DNA from: Bordetella sp. FB-8
Lineage (GTDB): Bacteria; Pseudomonadota; Gammaproteobacteria; Burkholderiales; Burkholderiaceae_B
Reading direction: 5' to 3'
Length of the DNA: 64,000 bases
NCBI RefSeq assembly: GCF_000382185.1
Contig: NZ_KB907784.1
Coordinates: forward strand, 558,001 to 622,000
Made by a program: the position numbers and the translations under genes. Shown in pieces: positions 1-9,103 of this stretch. The stretch's first letter is position 1. The number at the start of each line of letters is the position of its first letter. The notes under the pieces are model-generated. The model was not told where the DNA came from, did no database searches, and was given only the letters and a program-made list of their open reading frames with translations.

Positions 1-2
1 AG

Positions 3-752
3 GCCGGCATGGCGTTTCTGCGCCAGGCCCAGCTCACGCTGCGCCACGCCGACGACGCCGTGCTCGCGGCGCGCTCGTCGCGCCTGAGCGGCCACGTCAG
101 CGTCGGCCTGGCGCCCACCACTTCCTCGGTACTGGCCGTGCCCTTCATGGACGCCATGCGCATCCGCTACCCCGACGTGCGCGTGCGACTGGTGGAGAGC
201 CTGTCGGGCCATCTGGCCACCATGCTCAACGCGCGCCAGCTCGACCTGGCGATCATCTTCCATACCGAGGCTGCGCAGCGCTGGAGCATCCAGCCGCTGC
301 TCGATGAGCGCCTTTTCCTGATCGCGGCGCCGACGCTGGCGGATCTGCCCGAGCCCGGGCCGGTCAGCCTGCGCGAAACCGCCCGCCTGCCCCTGATACT
401 GCCCAGCCGCAGCCACGGCCTGCGGGCCCTGCTCAATGGCGCCTTCTCCCGTCTGCGCGTCGAACCGCACATTGCCATGGAGGTCGACGGCCTGGCGGCG
501 CTCATGGCGCTCGTGCGCGCCGGCCACGGCGCCACGCTGCAGCCTGGGGCGGCGGCCACGCACAGTGCCGGCTCGAAGCTGCGCACTTGGCAGATACGCG
601 AGCGGCAGCCGACCCGCGCCAATATGCTGGCCAGCCTGTCCGACGATGAGCTGTCGCCGGCCGCGCTGGCCGCGCGGGTGCTGCTGACGCAGACCGTGGC
701 CAAGCTGGTCCGGGAGGACGCATGGCCTGGCGCGAGGCTTCACAAAAAATGA
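3..752 (+). CDS. LysR-family transcriptional regulator, C-terminal part (TcuR-like candidate)
   Basis: The reading frame is open from the window edge, so the N-terminal helix-turn-helix lies upstream and is not seen. What remains is the linker helix (FLRQAQLTLRHADDAV) and an almost complete LysR effector-binding domain, with the typical 'GHVSVGLAPTTSSVLAVPF' first strand and 'ALVRAGHGATLQP' near the end. Such proteins bind a small metabolite in this domain and control a nearby operon. tcuA begins 81 bp downstream on the same strand. Salmonella tricarballylate genes are controlled by the LysR protein TcuR, so a TcuR-like role is reasonable, but it is inferred from position only. Confidence 0.85.
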   Translation, partial: AGMAFLRQAQLTLRHADDAVLAARSSRLSGHVSVGLAPTTSSVLAVPFMDAMRIRYPDVRVRLVESLSGHLATMLNARQLDLAIIFHTEAAQRWSIQPLLDERLFLIAAPTLADLPEPGPVSLRETARLPLILPSRSHGLRALLNGAFSRLRVEPHIAMEVDGLAALMALVRAGHGATLQPGAAATHSAGSKLRTWQIRERQPTRANMLASLSDDELSPAALAARVLLTQTVAKLVREDAWPGARLHKK

Positions 753-833
753 AGACCTATTCTTAAAAAGCGTATTGTTGGCGTCCCGCCGCAGGCCTAT
801 AGTCTTCACCCGTAGATATACGGGGCTGAATTC

Positions 834-2240
834 ATGGTAGACGTACTGGTCATCGGCGGAGGCAATGCCGCGCTGTGCGCCGCGCTTATGGCCCGCGAGG
901 CAGGCGCCAGCGTGCTGATCCTGGAAGCCGCGCCCAGGCCGTGGCGCGGCGGCAATTCGCAGCACACCCGCAATCTGCGCTGCATGCACGATGCCCCGCA
1001 GGACGTGCTGGTCGAAGCCTACCCCGAGGAAGAGTTCTGGCAGGACCTGCTCAAAGTCACCGGCGGCATCACTGATGAACACCTGGCGCGCCTGGTCATC
1101 CGCGCCTCGTCCAGCTGCCGCGACTGGATGCGCAAGCACGGCGTGAATTTCCAGCCGCCTCTGTCGGGCGCGCTGCACGTGGCGCGCACCAACGCCTTCT
1201 TCATGGGCGGCGGCAAGGCCCTGATCAACGCCTATTACCGCAGCGCCGAGCAGCTCGGCGTACAGGTGCGCTACGACGCTCCGGTCGCATCGCTCGATTT
1301 GCGCGACGGCCGTTTTCTTGCCGCGCGCCTGGCCAACGGCGAGCGTGTCCAGGCGCGCGCCTGCGTATTGGCCGCGGGCGGCTTCGAATCGAACCTCGAA
1401 TGGCTGCGACAGGCCTGGGGCCAGAACGAGCGTGGCGAATGGCCGGCCGACAACTTCCTGATCCGCGGCACGCGCTTTAACCAGGGCGTGCTGCTCAAAT
1501 TCATGATGGACGCCGGCGCCGACGTCATCGGCGACCCTTCGCAATCGCACTGCGTGGCCATCGACGCACGCGCGCCGCTGTACGACGGCGGCATCTGCAC
1601 CCGCATCGACTGCGTTTCGCTGGGCGTGGTGCTCAACCGCGACGCCGAGCGCTTCTACGACGAGGGCGAAGACTTCTGGCCCAAGCGCTATGCCATCTGG
1701 GGACGCCTGACGGCCATGCAGCCCGGCCAGATCGCCTACTCGATCATCGATGCCAAGGCCGTGGGCCGTTTCATGCCGCCGGTCTTTCCCGGCACGCAGG
1801 CCGAAACCCTGCCGGAGCTGGCCCGCAAACTCGGGCTGGACGAAGCGCGCTTCATGCAAACCCTGACTGCATACAACGCCGCCTGCCGCGTCGGCACCTT
1901 CGACCACACGGCCCTGGACGACTGCCATACCGAAGGCGTCGCGCCCGCCAAAACGCACTGGGCGCGCCCCATCGACACCGCCCCCTTCTTTGGCTACCCC
2001 CTGCGCCCCGGCATCACCTTCACCTACCTGAGTCTGAAGGTGGACGAGACGGCGGCGGTGCGTTTTAACGACAAGCCCAGCGACAACCTCTTCGTGGCCG
2101 GCGAAATGATGGCCGGCAACGTGCTGGGCAAGGGCTATACGGCGGGAGTCGGGATGTCGATCGGCACCGCCTTCGGCCGCATCGCCGGCACAGGCGCCGC
2201 GGCCGCGGCCAGGCAGCAGCAGCAGCAACAGGGAGTCTGA
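834..2240 (+). CDS. tcuA: FAD-dependent tricarballylate dehydrogenase TcuA
   Basis: This is a flavoprotein of the fumarate reductase/succinate dehydrogenase family, 468 residues long. An FAD-binding [18 protein letters not shown] motif sits at residues 8-25, and the C-terminal flavin segment is '[27 protein letters not shown]'-like. In the Tcu system TcuA oxidises tricarballylate to cis-aconitate and passes electrons to TcuB. The next gene begins one base after the stop, and encodes TcuB, which supports the assignment. The extreme C-terminus is a run of six glutamines encoded by CAG/CAA codons, which looks like a short slippage-prone addition. The exact substrate (tricarballylate versus a related tricarboxylate) is not proven by sequence. 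Confidence 0.88.
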   Translation: MVDVLVIGGGNAALCAALMAREAGASVLILEAAPRPWRGGNSQHTRNLRCMHDAPQDVLVEAYPEEEFWQDLLKVTGGITDEHLARLVIRASSSCRDWMRKHGVNFQPPLSGALHVARTNAFFMGGGKALINAYYRSAEQLGVQVRYDAPVASLDLRDGRFLAARLANGERVQARACVLAAGGFESNLEWLRQAWGQNERGEWPADNFLIRGTRFNQGVLLKFMMDAGADVIGDPSQSHCVAIDARAPLYDGGICTRIDCVSLGVVLNRDAERFYDEGEDFWPKRYAIWGRLTAMQPGQIAYSIIDAKAVGRFMPPVFPGTQAETLPELARKLGLDEARFMQTLTAYNAACRVGTFDHTALDDCHTEGVAPAKTHWARPIDTAPFFGYPLRPGITFTYLSLKVDETAAVRFNDKPSDNLFVAGEMMAGNVLGKGYTAGVGMSIGTAFGRIAGTGAAAAARQQQQQQGV

Positions 2241-2241
2241 G

Positions 2242-3408
2242 ATGACCGAACTCGAAACGCTGGCAAAACAGGCGCAGGCCCAGGTCCGCGGCCCCGTCCC
2301 CGCGGCCTTGACCGAAAACGAGGGCGAAGTCGCCCGCGTCATGCAGATCTGCAATGCCTGCCGCTATTGCGAAGGCTTTTGCGCGGTGTTCCCCGCCATG
2401 ACGCGGCGGCTGGAATTTCACAAGGCCGACATCGACTACCTGGCCAACCTCTGCCATAACTGCGGCGCCTGCCTGCACGCCTGCCAGTACGCCCCGCCAC
2501 ACGAATTCGGCGTGAACGTGCCGCGAGCCATGGCCAAGGTGCGCGTGCAGACCTACAGCGACTATGCGTGGCCAGCCGGGTTGGGCGCGCTGTACAAGCG
2601 CAACGGCCTGACGCTCGCGGTGGCGCTGGCCGCCGGCCTGGCGCTGTTTCTGGCCATGCTCAAGCGTGTGCAGGGCGAACTGTTCCGTGACTCGCAGCCA
2701 AGCAATTTCTACGCCGTGTTCGCGCACAACACCCTGGCGCTGATGTTCGGCGCGGTCTTTCTCCTGGCCGTGTTCGCACTGGGCAAGGGCGTGACGCGGT
2801 TCTGGCGCGAGGTCAGCCCGGGCGCGGCCACCGGCCCCGCGGTGGCCGAGGCCACCCACGACGCCCTGCGCCTGAAATACCTGGACGGCGGCCACGGCAA
2901 GGGCTGCAACAACGAGGACGATGCCTTCACGCTCAAGCGCCGCCGCTGCCACCACCTGACCTTCTACGGCTTCATGCTGTGCTTTGCCTCGACCTGCGTA
3001 GCCACGATCTACCACTACTTCCTCGGCCTGGAGGCGCCCTACCCCGTGACCAGCATTCCCGTGCTGCTGGGGTCGATCGGCGGTATCGGGCTGGTGCTCG
3101 GCACGACAGGCCTCTGGCGCCTGAACCTGCGGCGCGCGCCCGAGCAGGGCGACACGGCCCAGCGCCCCATGGACCGCGGCTTCATCGCCCTGCTGTTCCT
3201 GGTGGCGCTGACCGGGCTGCTGCTGCTGCTGCTGCGCGATACCGGCGCCATGGGGCTCATGCTGGCGCTGCACCTGGGCTGCGTCATGGCCCTGTTCCTC
3301 ACCCTGCCTTACGGCAAGTTCGCCCACGGCGTCTACCGCAGCGCGGCCCTCTTGAAATGGGCCATCGAAAAGCGCCAACCGAACAAGCTGCAGCTGGGAT
3401 CCGATTGA
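2242..3408 (+). CDS. tcuB: Tricarballylate utilisation iron-sulfur membrane protein TcuB
   Basis: The N-terminal region has two cysteine clusters, [11 protein letters not shown] and [11 protein letters not shown], that fit two [4Fe-4S] centres. Several hydrophobic segments follow (for example around residues 125-140, 165-185, 245-265 and 310-330). TcuB is the membrane partner that re-oxidises the TcuA flavin and delivers electrons to the quinone pool. At 388 residues the length is normal for the TcuB/CitB family. The start is one base from the tcuA stop, with the Shine-Dalgarno-like GGGAG inside the end of tcuA, so the two are probably translated together. Confidence 0.9.
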   Translation: MTELETLAKQAQAQVRGPVPAALTENEGEVARVMQICNACRYCEGFCAVFPAMTRRLEFHKADIDYLANLCHNCGACLHACQYAPPHEFGVNVPRAMAKVRVQTYSDYAWPAGLGALYKRNGLTLAVALAAGLALFLAMLKRVQGELFRDSQPSNFYAVFAHNTLALMFGAVFLLAVFALGKGVTRFWREVSPGAATGPAVAEATHDALRLKYLDGGHGKGCNNEDDAFTLKRRRCHHLTFYGFMLCFASTCVATIYHYFLGLEAPYPVTSIPVLLGSIGGIGLVLGTTGLWRLNLRRAPEQGDTAQRPMDRGFIALLFLVALTGLLLLLLRDTGAMGLMLALHLGCVMALFLTLPYGKFAHGVYRSAALLKWAIEKRQPNKLQLGSD

Positions 3409-3441
3409 CACCCTCAAAAACCAAGCACGGAGACAACACGC

Positions 3442-4407
3442 ATGAAAAAACCGCTACGCACCCTCATCGCCGGCCTGGCGGCCGGTCTGAGCCTGGGTTG
3501 GGCCGCATCCAGCCAGGCGGCGGCCTGGCCCGATCATGTCATCACACTGGTCGTGCCCTTTCCCCCGGGCGGCACCACCGACATGGTCGCCCGACCGCTG
3601 GCCCAGCAAATGAGCAAGCTGCTGGGACAACCCGTGGTGGTCGACAACCGGGCCGGCGCCGGCGGCACCATCGGCGCGGGCTATGTGGCGCGCGCCAAGC
3701 CGGATGGCTACACCCTCTTTCTGGCTACCATCGCCCACACCATCGCGCCGTCGATCTATAAGAACCTGCCCTACGACTTCATCAAGGATTTCGCCCCGAT
3801 CACGACGGTGGCCTCGTGCCCGAACGTGCTCATCGTCAATCCGAAGGTGCCGGTCCATTCGGTCACCGAGCTGATCCAATACGCCAAGGCCCACCCTGGC
3901 CAGCTCAATTTCGGCTCGGCCGGCATAGGCAGCACGGAACACCTGGCCGGAGAGCTCTTCAAGCGCATGGCCGGCATCCAGATCAATCACGTCCCCTACA
4001 AGGGCGGCGCGCCCATGATGACCGACCTGATGTCCGGCCAGATCCAGATGTCGCTCGAGACCAGCGGCTCGGCGCTGACCCAGATCCGCGCCAACACCGT
4101 CAGGGCGCTGGGCGTATCCAGCCCCAAACCCAGCGTCTATCTGCCCGGCGTCCCCGCAATCGACCAGGCCGGGCTGCCCGGCTACACATTCCAGACCTGG
4201 TACGGCCTGATGGCCCCTGTGAATACGCCCAAGGACGTGCAGGCCAAGCTTTACGCCACCGTCGTCAAGGCGCTGGAATCGCCCGAGATGAAAAAGGCCA
4301 TGAAGTCCATCGGCGCCGATCCCGGCGGCGAACCTTCCAAGCAGTTCGGCGCCTACATCGTCGAGCAGACCAAGAAGTGGCACGACATCCTGCAGGCCGG
4401 GAAATAA
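3442..4407 (+). CDS. Bug/TctC-family periplasmic solute-binding protein
   Basis: This 321-residue exported protein has a signal peptide (MKKPLRTLIAGLAAGLSLG...SQA) followed by the Bug-family signature '[19 protein letters not shown]' and '[24 protein letters not shown]'-like segments. Bug proteins bind carboxylates in the periplasm, sometimes with a TctAB membrane transporter encoded elsewhere. The gene lies 33 bp after tcuB on the same strand, so it probably captures the tricarboxylate oxidised by TcuAB. The major-facilitator TcuC of enterobacteria is absent here, and no TctA/TctB gene is nearby. The ligand is inferred from context. Confidence 0.88.
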   Translation: MKKPLRTLIAGLAAGLSLGWAASSQAAAWPDHVITLVVPFPPGGTTDMVARPLAQQMSKLLGQPVVVDNRAGAGGTIGAGYVARAKPDGYTLFLATIAHTIAPSIYKNLPYDFIKDFAPITTVASCPNVLIVNPKVPVHSVTELIQYAKAHPGQLNFGSAGIGSTEHLAGELFKRMAGIQINHVPYKGGAPMMTDLMSGQIQMSLETSGSALTQIRANTVRALGVSSPKPSVYLPGVPAIDQAGLPGYTFQTWYGLMAPVNTPKDVQAKLYATVVKALESPEMKKAMKSIGADPGGEPSKQFGAYIVEQTKKWHDILQAGK

Positions 4408-4485
4408 GACCTGTCCGGCCGGACGATGCCTGCGGCCGCGGGCCAGGCAAGACAATGCGATCCTTGCCTGGACCACGCATCCGTG

Positions 4486-5409
4486 TCAGCGGAACGCCAG
4501 CATCAGATCCAGATTCTGCACCGCGGCCCCCGAGGCCCCCTTGCCCAGGTTGTCGAACACGGCCGCCAGCACTGCCTGGCCGTGTTCGGCGTTGTGAAAT
4601 ACGCCCAGCCACATATCGTTGGTGCCGTTGAGGACCTCGGGATCAAGGCTGCCGATGACGCTGGTCTGGTCCAACGGCAGCACCTGCACGTGGCGCGAGC
4701 CGGCGTAGTGGCGGTCCAAGCAGGCGTGCAGGGCTGCGGCATCCGCGCCCAGCGACACCAAATCCAGCGGTACCGTCAGCACGATGCCTTGCCGGTATGC
4801 GCCGTAGGACGGCACGAAGAAAGGCCGGCGCGACAGCCCGATATGCGCCTGCATCTCGGGCACATGCTTGTGCGCCAGACCCAGGCCATAGACCTGGAAG
4901 GCAGGCGCCGTCGCCGCGTCCGGGCCTTCGTATTGCTCGACGCCGGCGCGGCCGCCGCCCGAATAGCCCGACACCGCGTGCACGGCCACCGGATAATCGT
5001 CGGGTAGCAGACCGGCCTCGCGCAAGGGCCGCAGCAGGCCGATCGCGCCCGTGGGATAGCAGCCGGGGTTCGTCACGCGCCTGGCCGCCGCGACGCGTTC
5101 GCCCTGCCCTTGCGTCATCTCGGGAAAACCGTAGACCCAGCCCGGTGTGGTGCGATGCGCCGAGCTGGCGTCGATGACGCGCACAGCCGGGTTGACGACC
5201 GACTGCGCGGCCTCCCGCGCCGCGGCATCGGGCAAGCACAGTAGGGCGATGTCGCAATCGTTGATGGCCGCGGCGCGGCGTTCGGCGTTCTTGCGCTCGG
5301 CCGCGGCGAGGGTGGCGACGCGGATATCCGCGCGCCCCCTCAGGCGCTCGTGGATCTGCAGGCCAGTGGTGCCCTGGTCGCCGTCGATGAAGACTGTAGG
5401 TAAGGACAT
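4486..5409 (-). CDS. argC: N-acetyl-gamma-glutamyl-phosphate reductase ArgC (short type)
   Basis: ArgC reduces N-acetylglutamyl phosphate to the semialdehyde with NADPH in arginine biosynthesis. The 307-residue protein has the N-terminal nucleotide-binding start '[13 protein letters not shown]', the catalytic cysteine in [13 protein letters not shown] and the '[11 protein letters not shown]' segment. The length and the DGDQGTTG motif fit the short ArgC type 2 class rather than the longer E. coli type. No other arg gene is adjacent; it is convergent with the Bug gene (78 bp apart) and stands alone, probably with its own promoter. Confidence 0.93.
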   Translation of the reverse strand: MSLPTVFIDGDQGTTGLQIHERLRGRADIRVATLAAAERKNAERRAAAINDCDIALLCLPDAAAREAAQSVVNPAVRVIDASSAHRTTPGWVYGFPEMTQGQGERVAAARRVTNPGCYPTGAIGLLRPLREAGLLPDDYPVAVHAVSGYSGGGRAGVEQYEGPDAATAPAFQVYGLGLAHKHVPEMQAHIGLSRRPFFVPSYGAYRQGIVLTVPLDLVSLGADAAALHACLDRHYAGSRHVQVLPLDQTSVIGSLDPEVLNGTNDMWLGVFHNAEHGQAVLAAVFDNLGKGASGAAVQNLDLMLAFR

Positions 5410-5492
5410 GATGATTCCCGGCTCCCGATGTGAAATTCGCGAGTCGCCATCTTCGGTCCAGCGCCAGGATATGAAAAGTTGAATCTTATGAC

Positions 5493-5518
5493 TTCATGAT
5501 TCAGTTTTCATGAATCAG
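5493..5518. repeat. 12-bp direct repeat upstream of argC
   Basis: TTCATGATTCAG (5493-5504) is followed after two bases by TTCATGAATCAG (5507-5518), with 11 of 12 bases equal. It lies in the 116-bp gap upstream of argC and downstream of the enoyl-CoA hydratase stop. The unit also contains partial inverted symmetry (GATTC...GAATC). It may be an operator or part of a terminator; no T-run follows. Function unknown. Confidence 0.45.
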
Positions 5519-5525
5519 AAAGCCG

Positions 5526-6314
5526 TTACGACTTCCACCGGGGCGGGCGCTTTTCCATGAAGGCGTCGATACCCTCGCAGGCATCCTGCTCCATCATGTT
5601 GTTCGCCATGACCTCGCCTGCGTAGGCGTAGGCATCGGCCAGCGCCATCTGCTTCTGCTTGTAGAACATGGCCTTGCCCAGGCGTATGGCCGCGGGGCTC
5701 TTGATGAGGATCTCGGCTGTCTTGCGTGTCACGGCCTCATCCAGTTTGTCGTCGGGCACCGCTTCGTTGACCAGGCCCCAGTCCGCCGCCGTGGCCGCGT
5801 CGATAAAGCGCCCGGTCACCAGCATGTCGAAGGCCCGCTTGGACGAGACATTGCGCGACAGGGCCACGGCCGGGGTCGAGCAGAACAGCCCCACATTGAT
5901 GCCCGAGACGGCAAAGCGCGCCGATTGCGCGGCGATCGCCAGGTCGCAACTGGCCACGAGTTGACAGCCCGCGGCCGTGGCCACGCCGTGGACGCGGGCG
6001 ATCACGGGTATGGGCAAGGCCTGGATCGCCTGCATCACGCGGCCGCACTTGGCGAAAAGCTCCTGGTAGTAGACAAACTGAGGCCTGCCGCGCATCTCGC
6101 GCAAATCGTGTCCGGCGCAAAATGCCTTGCCGGCGCCCGACAGCACAACGCAGCGCGCCTGCGCATCCATGCTGATCGCGGCCAATTCGCGCTGCAAGGC
6201 ATCGAGCAGCGCGTCGGACAGCGCATTGAATTGCTGCGGACGATTCAACTGCAGCACCACGACGCCGTCCATGTCTTGCCTGAGCAGAAGAGAAGAGGAG
6301 ATATTTTTATTCAT
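5526..6314 (-). CDS. Enoyl-CoA hydratase/isomerase family protein, ECHDC3-like
   Basis: This 262-residue crotonase-fold protein contains the oxyanion-hole segment 'GAGKAFCAGHDLREMRG' and the second-half signature 'INVGLFCSTPAVALSRNV' seen in ECHDC3-like members. In classical hydratases two glutamates activate water; the first expected position (PEITLG in crotonase) reads 'SGINVGLF' here, so ordinary enoyl-CoA hydration is uncertain. The ATG at 6314 is preferred because the family alignment begins there; the frame stays open upstream through the divergent LysR gene. It is transcribed divergently from that LysR gene, which probably controls it. Confidence 0.85.
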   Translation of the reverse strand: MNKNISSSLLLRQDMDGVVVLQLNRPQQFNALSDALLDALQRELAAISMDAQARCVVLSGAGKAFCAGHDLREMRGRPQFVYYQELFAKCGRVMQAIQALPIPVIARVHGVATAAGCQLVASCDLAIAAQSARFAVSGINVGLFCSTPAVALSRNVSSKRAFDMLVTGRFIDAATAADWGLVNEAVPDDKLDEAVTRKTAEILIKSPAAIRLGKAMFYKQKQMALADAYAYAGEVMANNMMEQDACEGIDAFMEKRPPRWKS

Positions 6315-6414
6315 GATCGTGCCCTCCGCAAAAAAGACCAACCCATTGGGTCCAAGGTTAAAGTAATCAAGCTCAAGCATACGTATAAAAACGGATAAAA
6401 GACGTAAAAAGCCA

Positions 6415-7299
6415 ATGCGTGAAATCAGCCTGGATCGCCTGCGCACCTTGGTCAGCATCGCCGACCACGGCTCTTTCGCCGAGGCGGCGCGCCTGTTGCA
6501 CCTGGCCCCGCCCACCGTCAGCCTGCACATTGCCGAACTCGAAGCCCGCGTCGGCGCGCCCCTGCTGACACGCAAGCGCGGCCAGGTGCGGCCCACGGCT
6601 ATCGGCGAGGCGCTCATCGCGCGCGCGCGGCGGCTGCTGATCGACGCCGACCAGGCGCTGGACGACGTGCACCGTCAGGTGCAGGGCCTCTCGGGCCGCG
6701 TGCGGCTGGGCGCATCCACCGGCGCCATCGCCCATCTGCTGCCCCAGGCTCTGGAGACGCTCAGGCGCGACCACCCCGGCATCGACGTACAGGTCGCCGT
6801 GCTCACTTCGCAGGACACGCTGTCCGGACTGCGCCAGGGCCTGCTCGATGTCGGGCTGATCGCGATGCCCCAGCCGCCCGTGGCCGGGCTGCGCATCCAG
6901 GCCTGGCGACGCGATCCGGTCATGGCTTTCCTGCCGGCGCACTGGTCCGGCCCCGCGCGCGTCACACCGCGCTGGCTGGCGCGGCAGCCGCTCATTCTCA
7001 ACGACGCCAGCACCCGGCTTTCGCGCCAGACCCTGGAATGGTTCGCCGCGGCGGGCGTGCATCCCGAGCCGCGCATCGAGCTCAACTACAACGACGCCAT
7101 CAAGAGCCTGGTGGCGGCCGGCTACGGCGCCGCCCTACTGCCGCACGAGGCGGCCGCGCCCGAACCCGGGGCGCGCATCGCCATGCGCCCGCTACGCCCG
7201 GCGCTGTGGCGCCAGTTGGGCATCGCCCACCGCGCGGGCGACATCGAGCAGACCACGCGGCACGTGCTCGATGTGCTGCGCGGCATGGCCGCGCAATAG
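6415..7299 (+). CDS. LysR-family transcriptional regulator
   Basis: This is a complete 294-residue LysR protein. The N-terminal winged helix-turn-helix covers roughly residues 3-62 (MREISLDRLRTLVSIADHG, then SFAEAARLLHLAPPTVS), followed by an effector-binding domain starting near 'GRVRLGASTGAIAHLLPQ'. It is divergent from the enoyl-CoA hydratase gene across a 100-bp AT-rich gap, the normal LysR arrangement for regulating the neighbour and itself. The effector cannot be deduced; an acyl-CoA or acid linked to the hydratase is a guess. Confidence 0.92.
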   Translation: MREISLDRLRTLVSIADHGSFAEAARLLHLAPPTVSLHIAELEARVGAPLLTRKRGQVRPTAIGEALIARARRLLIDADQALDDVHRQVQGLSGRVRLGASTGAIAHLLPQALETLRRDHPGIDVQVAVLTSQDTLSGLRQGLLDVGLIAMPQPPVAGLRIQAWRRDPVMAFLPAHWSGPARVTPRWLARQPLILNDASTRLSRQTLEWFAAAGVHPEPRIELNYNDAIKSLVAAGYGAALLPHEAAAPEPGARIAMRPLRPALWRQLGIAHRAGDIEQTTRHVLDVLRGMAAQ

Positions 7300-7302
7300 G
7301 AA

Positions 7303-7372
7303 AAAGCCCCCACGCGGCGCCTTCGGCTTGCTGCCCCCAAAGGGAGCCGTTTTGCCTTGGAACAGCGCTGCG
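7303..7372. repeat. GC-rich dispersed palindromic element / possible terminator
   Basis: Directly after the LysR stop is AAAAAGCCCCCACGCGGCGC, then a TTCGG tetraloop-like turn and GCTGCCCCCAAAGGGAGCCGTTTTG. The motif of GCCCCC ... CTGCCCCCAAAGGG resembles a family of intergenic elements common in Burkholderiales. It can form stems and ends in TTTT, so it may terminate the LysR transcript. I recognise the type from memory only. Confidence 0.45.
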
Positions 7373-7438
7373 GCAAAAAGTCCGGCAAGTTTTTCTTGCT
7401 ACCATTGACGATCATTCCCGTCTGCAAGGAAGATCATC

Positions 7439-7834
7439 ATGCGTCTGCTGCACACCATGCTGCGCGTCGGCAACCTCGACAACTCCATCGACTTCTACAC
7501 CCAGGTCCTGGGCATGCGCGTCCTGCGCCGCAACGACTATCCGGACGGCAAATTCACCCTGGCCTTCGTCGGCTACCAGGAGGAAAGCGACGGCGCCGTC
7601 ATCGAACTCACCCACAACTGGGATACCGAGAAGTACGATCTGGGCACGGGCTACGGCCACATCGCCCTGGAAGTCGAGGATGCCTACGACGCCTGCGCCA
7701 AGGTCAAGGACCGCGGCGGCAAGGTCACACGCGAGGCCGGCCCCATGAAGCACGGCACCACCGTCATCGCCTTTGTCGAAGACCCCGACGGCTACAAGAT
7801 CGAATTCATCCAGCGCAAGGGGCGCCAGGCCTGA
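7439..7834 (+). CDS. gloA: Lactoylglutathione lyase (glyoxalase I)
   Basis: Glyoxalase I turns the hemithioacetal of methylglyoxal and glutathione into S-lactoylglutathione in the cytoplasm. The 131-residue protein has all four metal ligands of the E. coli enzyme at the same numbers: His5, Glu56, His74 and Glu122. The size is that of the nickel-dependent class. AAGGAAG lies just before the ATG. The next gene (def) starts 26 bp after the stop, so they probably share a transcript. Confidence 0.96.
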   Translation: MRLLHTMLRVGNLDNSIDFYTQVLGMRVLRRNDYPDGKFTLAFVGYQEESDGAVIELTHNWDTEKYDLGTGYGHIALEVEDAYDACAKVKDRGGKVTREAGPMKHGTTVIAFVEDPDGYKIEFIQRKGRQA

Positions 7835-7860
7835 ATCAGCCGCGCCAAGAGATCCCGCCC

Positions 7861-8394
7861 ATGATCCATCCCATCCTCAAAATGGGCGATCCGCGCCTGC
7901 TGCGCGTGGCCGCCCCCGTCGCCAACTTCGGCACGCCCGATCTCGACCGGTTGATCGCCGACATGTTCGAAACCATGGTCGCGGCCCACGGCGTGGGCCT
8001 GGCCGCGCCGCAGATCGGCGTGGACACGCAGCTGGTGATTTTCGGTTTCGAGCATAACGAGCGCTACCCCGATGCGCCGGCCGTACCGCTCACCGTGCTG
8101 TGCAATCCGGTCATCACGCCCCTGTCTGACGATATGGAAGACGGCTGGGAAGGCTGTCTTTCCGTACCCGGCATGCGCGGCGAGGTGCCGCGCTACAGCC
8201 GTATTCACTACAGCGGCTTCGACCCCGAGGGCAAGCCCATCGAGCGCGAGGCCGAGGGCTTTCATGCGCGCGTGGTGCAGCACGAGTGCGATCACCTGAT
8301 CGGCCGCCTCTATCCCTCGCGCATTCGCGACTTCTCGCACTTTGGCTTCACCGAAGTGCTGTTTCCCGAGATGGACCCCAACAGCGACGATTGA
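7861..8394 (+). CDS. def: Peptide deformylase
   Basis: Peptide deformylase removes the formyl group from nascent N-terminal methionine. The 177-residue protein carries the three family motifs in order: [19 protein letters not shown] (cysteine metal ligand) and QHECDHLIG (two histidine ligands and the catalytic glutamate). The ATG at 7861 matches the family start ([14 protein letters not shown]); the frame is open further upstream only as an out-of-frame shadow of gloA. It is not next to fmt, the usual def partner, so it may be a second deformylase of the genome. Confidence 0.95.
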   Translation: MIHPILKMGDPRLLRVAAPVANFGTPDLDRLIADMFETMVAAHGVGLAAPQIGVDTQLVIFGFEHNERYPDAPAVPLTVLCNPVITPLSDDMEDGWEGCLSVPGMRGEVPRYSRIHYSGFDPEGKPIEREAEGFHARVVQHECDHLIGRLYPSRIRDFSHFGFTEVLFPEMDPNSDD

Positions 8395-8411
8395 CCGAAC
8401 AGGGAGATTCC

Positions 8412-9092
8412 ATGCGCAAGCCGGACTATCCCGCTGCCGATTCTGCACGCTGGAGCGCAGTCGACGGCTATTTCGCGGGTCTGCTCGCACCGGACGACTC
8501 GGCGCTGGCCGATGCACTGGCGACCAACACCCGGGCCGGTCTTCCCGCGTATGACGTTTCCGCCTTGCAGGGCCAGATGCTGGCGCTGCTTGTACAGATC
8601 GCGGGCGCCAGGCGCGTCCTGGAGATAGGGACGCTGGGCGGGTACAGCACCCTGCGCATCGCCCGTGCCTTGCCGGCCGACGGCAAGGTCCTCACCATCG
8701 AAGCGGATCAGCACCACGCTGCGGTCGCCCGGGAAAACTTCGACCGAGCGGGGCTATCCGGCCGCATAGACCTGCGCATCGGCAAGGCGCTCGATGTCTT
8801 GCCCACGCTGCGCGGCCCCTACGATCTGATCTTCATCGACGCGGACAAGCCGAACAATCCCCATTACATCGAATGGGCGCTCAGGCTGTCGCGGCCGGGT
8901 ACGGTGATCCTCGGCGACAACGTGGTGCGCGGCGGCGCGGTAGCCGATGCGGGCAGCACCGACCCCGCCGTCCAGGGTGTGCGCGGTTTCCTGGACTTTA
9001 TTGCGCACGAGCCGCGCCTGACGGCAACCGCCATCCAGACGGTCGGCGAGAAAGGCTGGGACGGCTTCGTGCTGGCACGCGTGCTCGCCTGA
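8412..9092 (+). CDS. Class I SAM-dependent O-methyltransferase (caffeoyl-CoA OMT type)
   Basis: The protein has 226 residues in the Methyltransf_3 family. It has the SAM-binding motif VLEIGTLGGYSTLRIAR near residue 65 and the metal-binding, post-motif segment 'YDLIFIDADKPNN'. Bacterial members methylate small catechol-like or other hydroxylated compounds with a divalent metal. The start at 8412 is preceded by AGGGAG. It follows def by 17 bp on the same strand, so it is probably co-transcribed. The substrate is unknown. Confidence 0.88.
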   Translation: MRKPDYPAADSARWSAVDGYFAGLLAPDDSALADALATNTRAGLPAYDVSALQGQMLALLVQIAGARRVLEIGTLGGYSTLRIARALPADGKVLTIEADQHHAAVARENFDRAGLSGRIDLRIGKALDVLPTLRGPYDLIFIDADKPNNPHYIEWALRLSRPGTVILGDNVVRGGAVADAGSTDPAVQGVRGFLDFIAHEPRLTATAIQTVGEKGWDGFVLARVLA

Positions 9093-9103
9093 CGCGAGCG
9101 CGC

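Noticed and set aside
2065..3417. Long minus-strand frame opposite tcuB (450 codons)
   Set aside because: It mirrors tcuB and tcuA in a high-GC region, is rich in Gln/His/Arg/Ala, and shows no domain. A shadow frame.
6315..6617. N-terminal extension of the enoyl-CoA hydratase frame
   Set aside because: The extra 101 codons overlap the divergent LysR start and have no homology; the ATG at 6314 fits the family.
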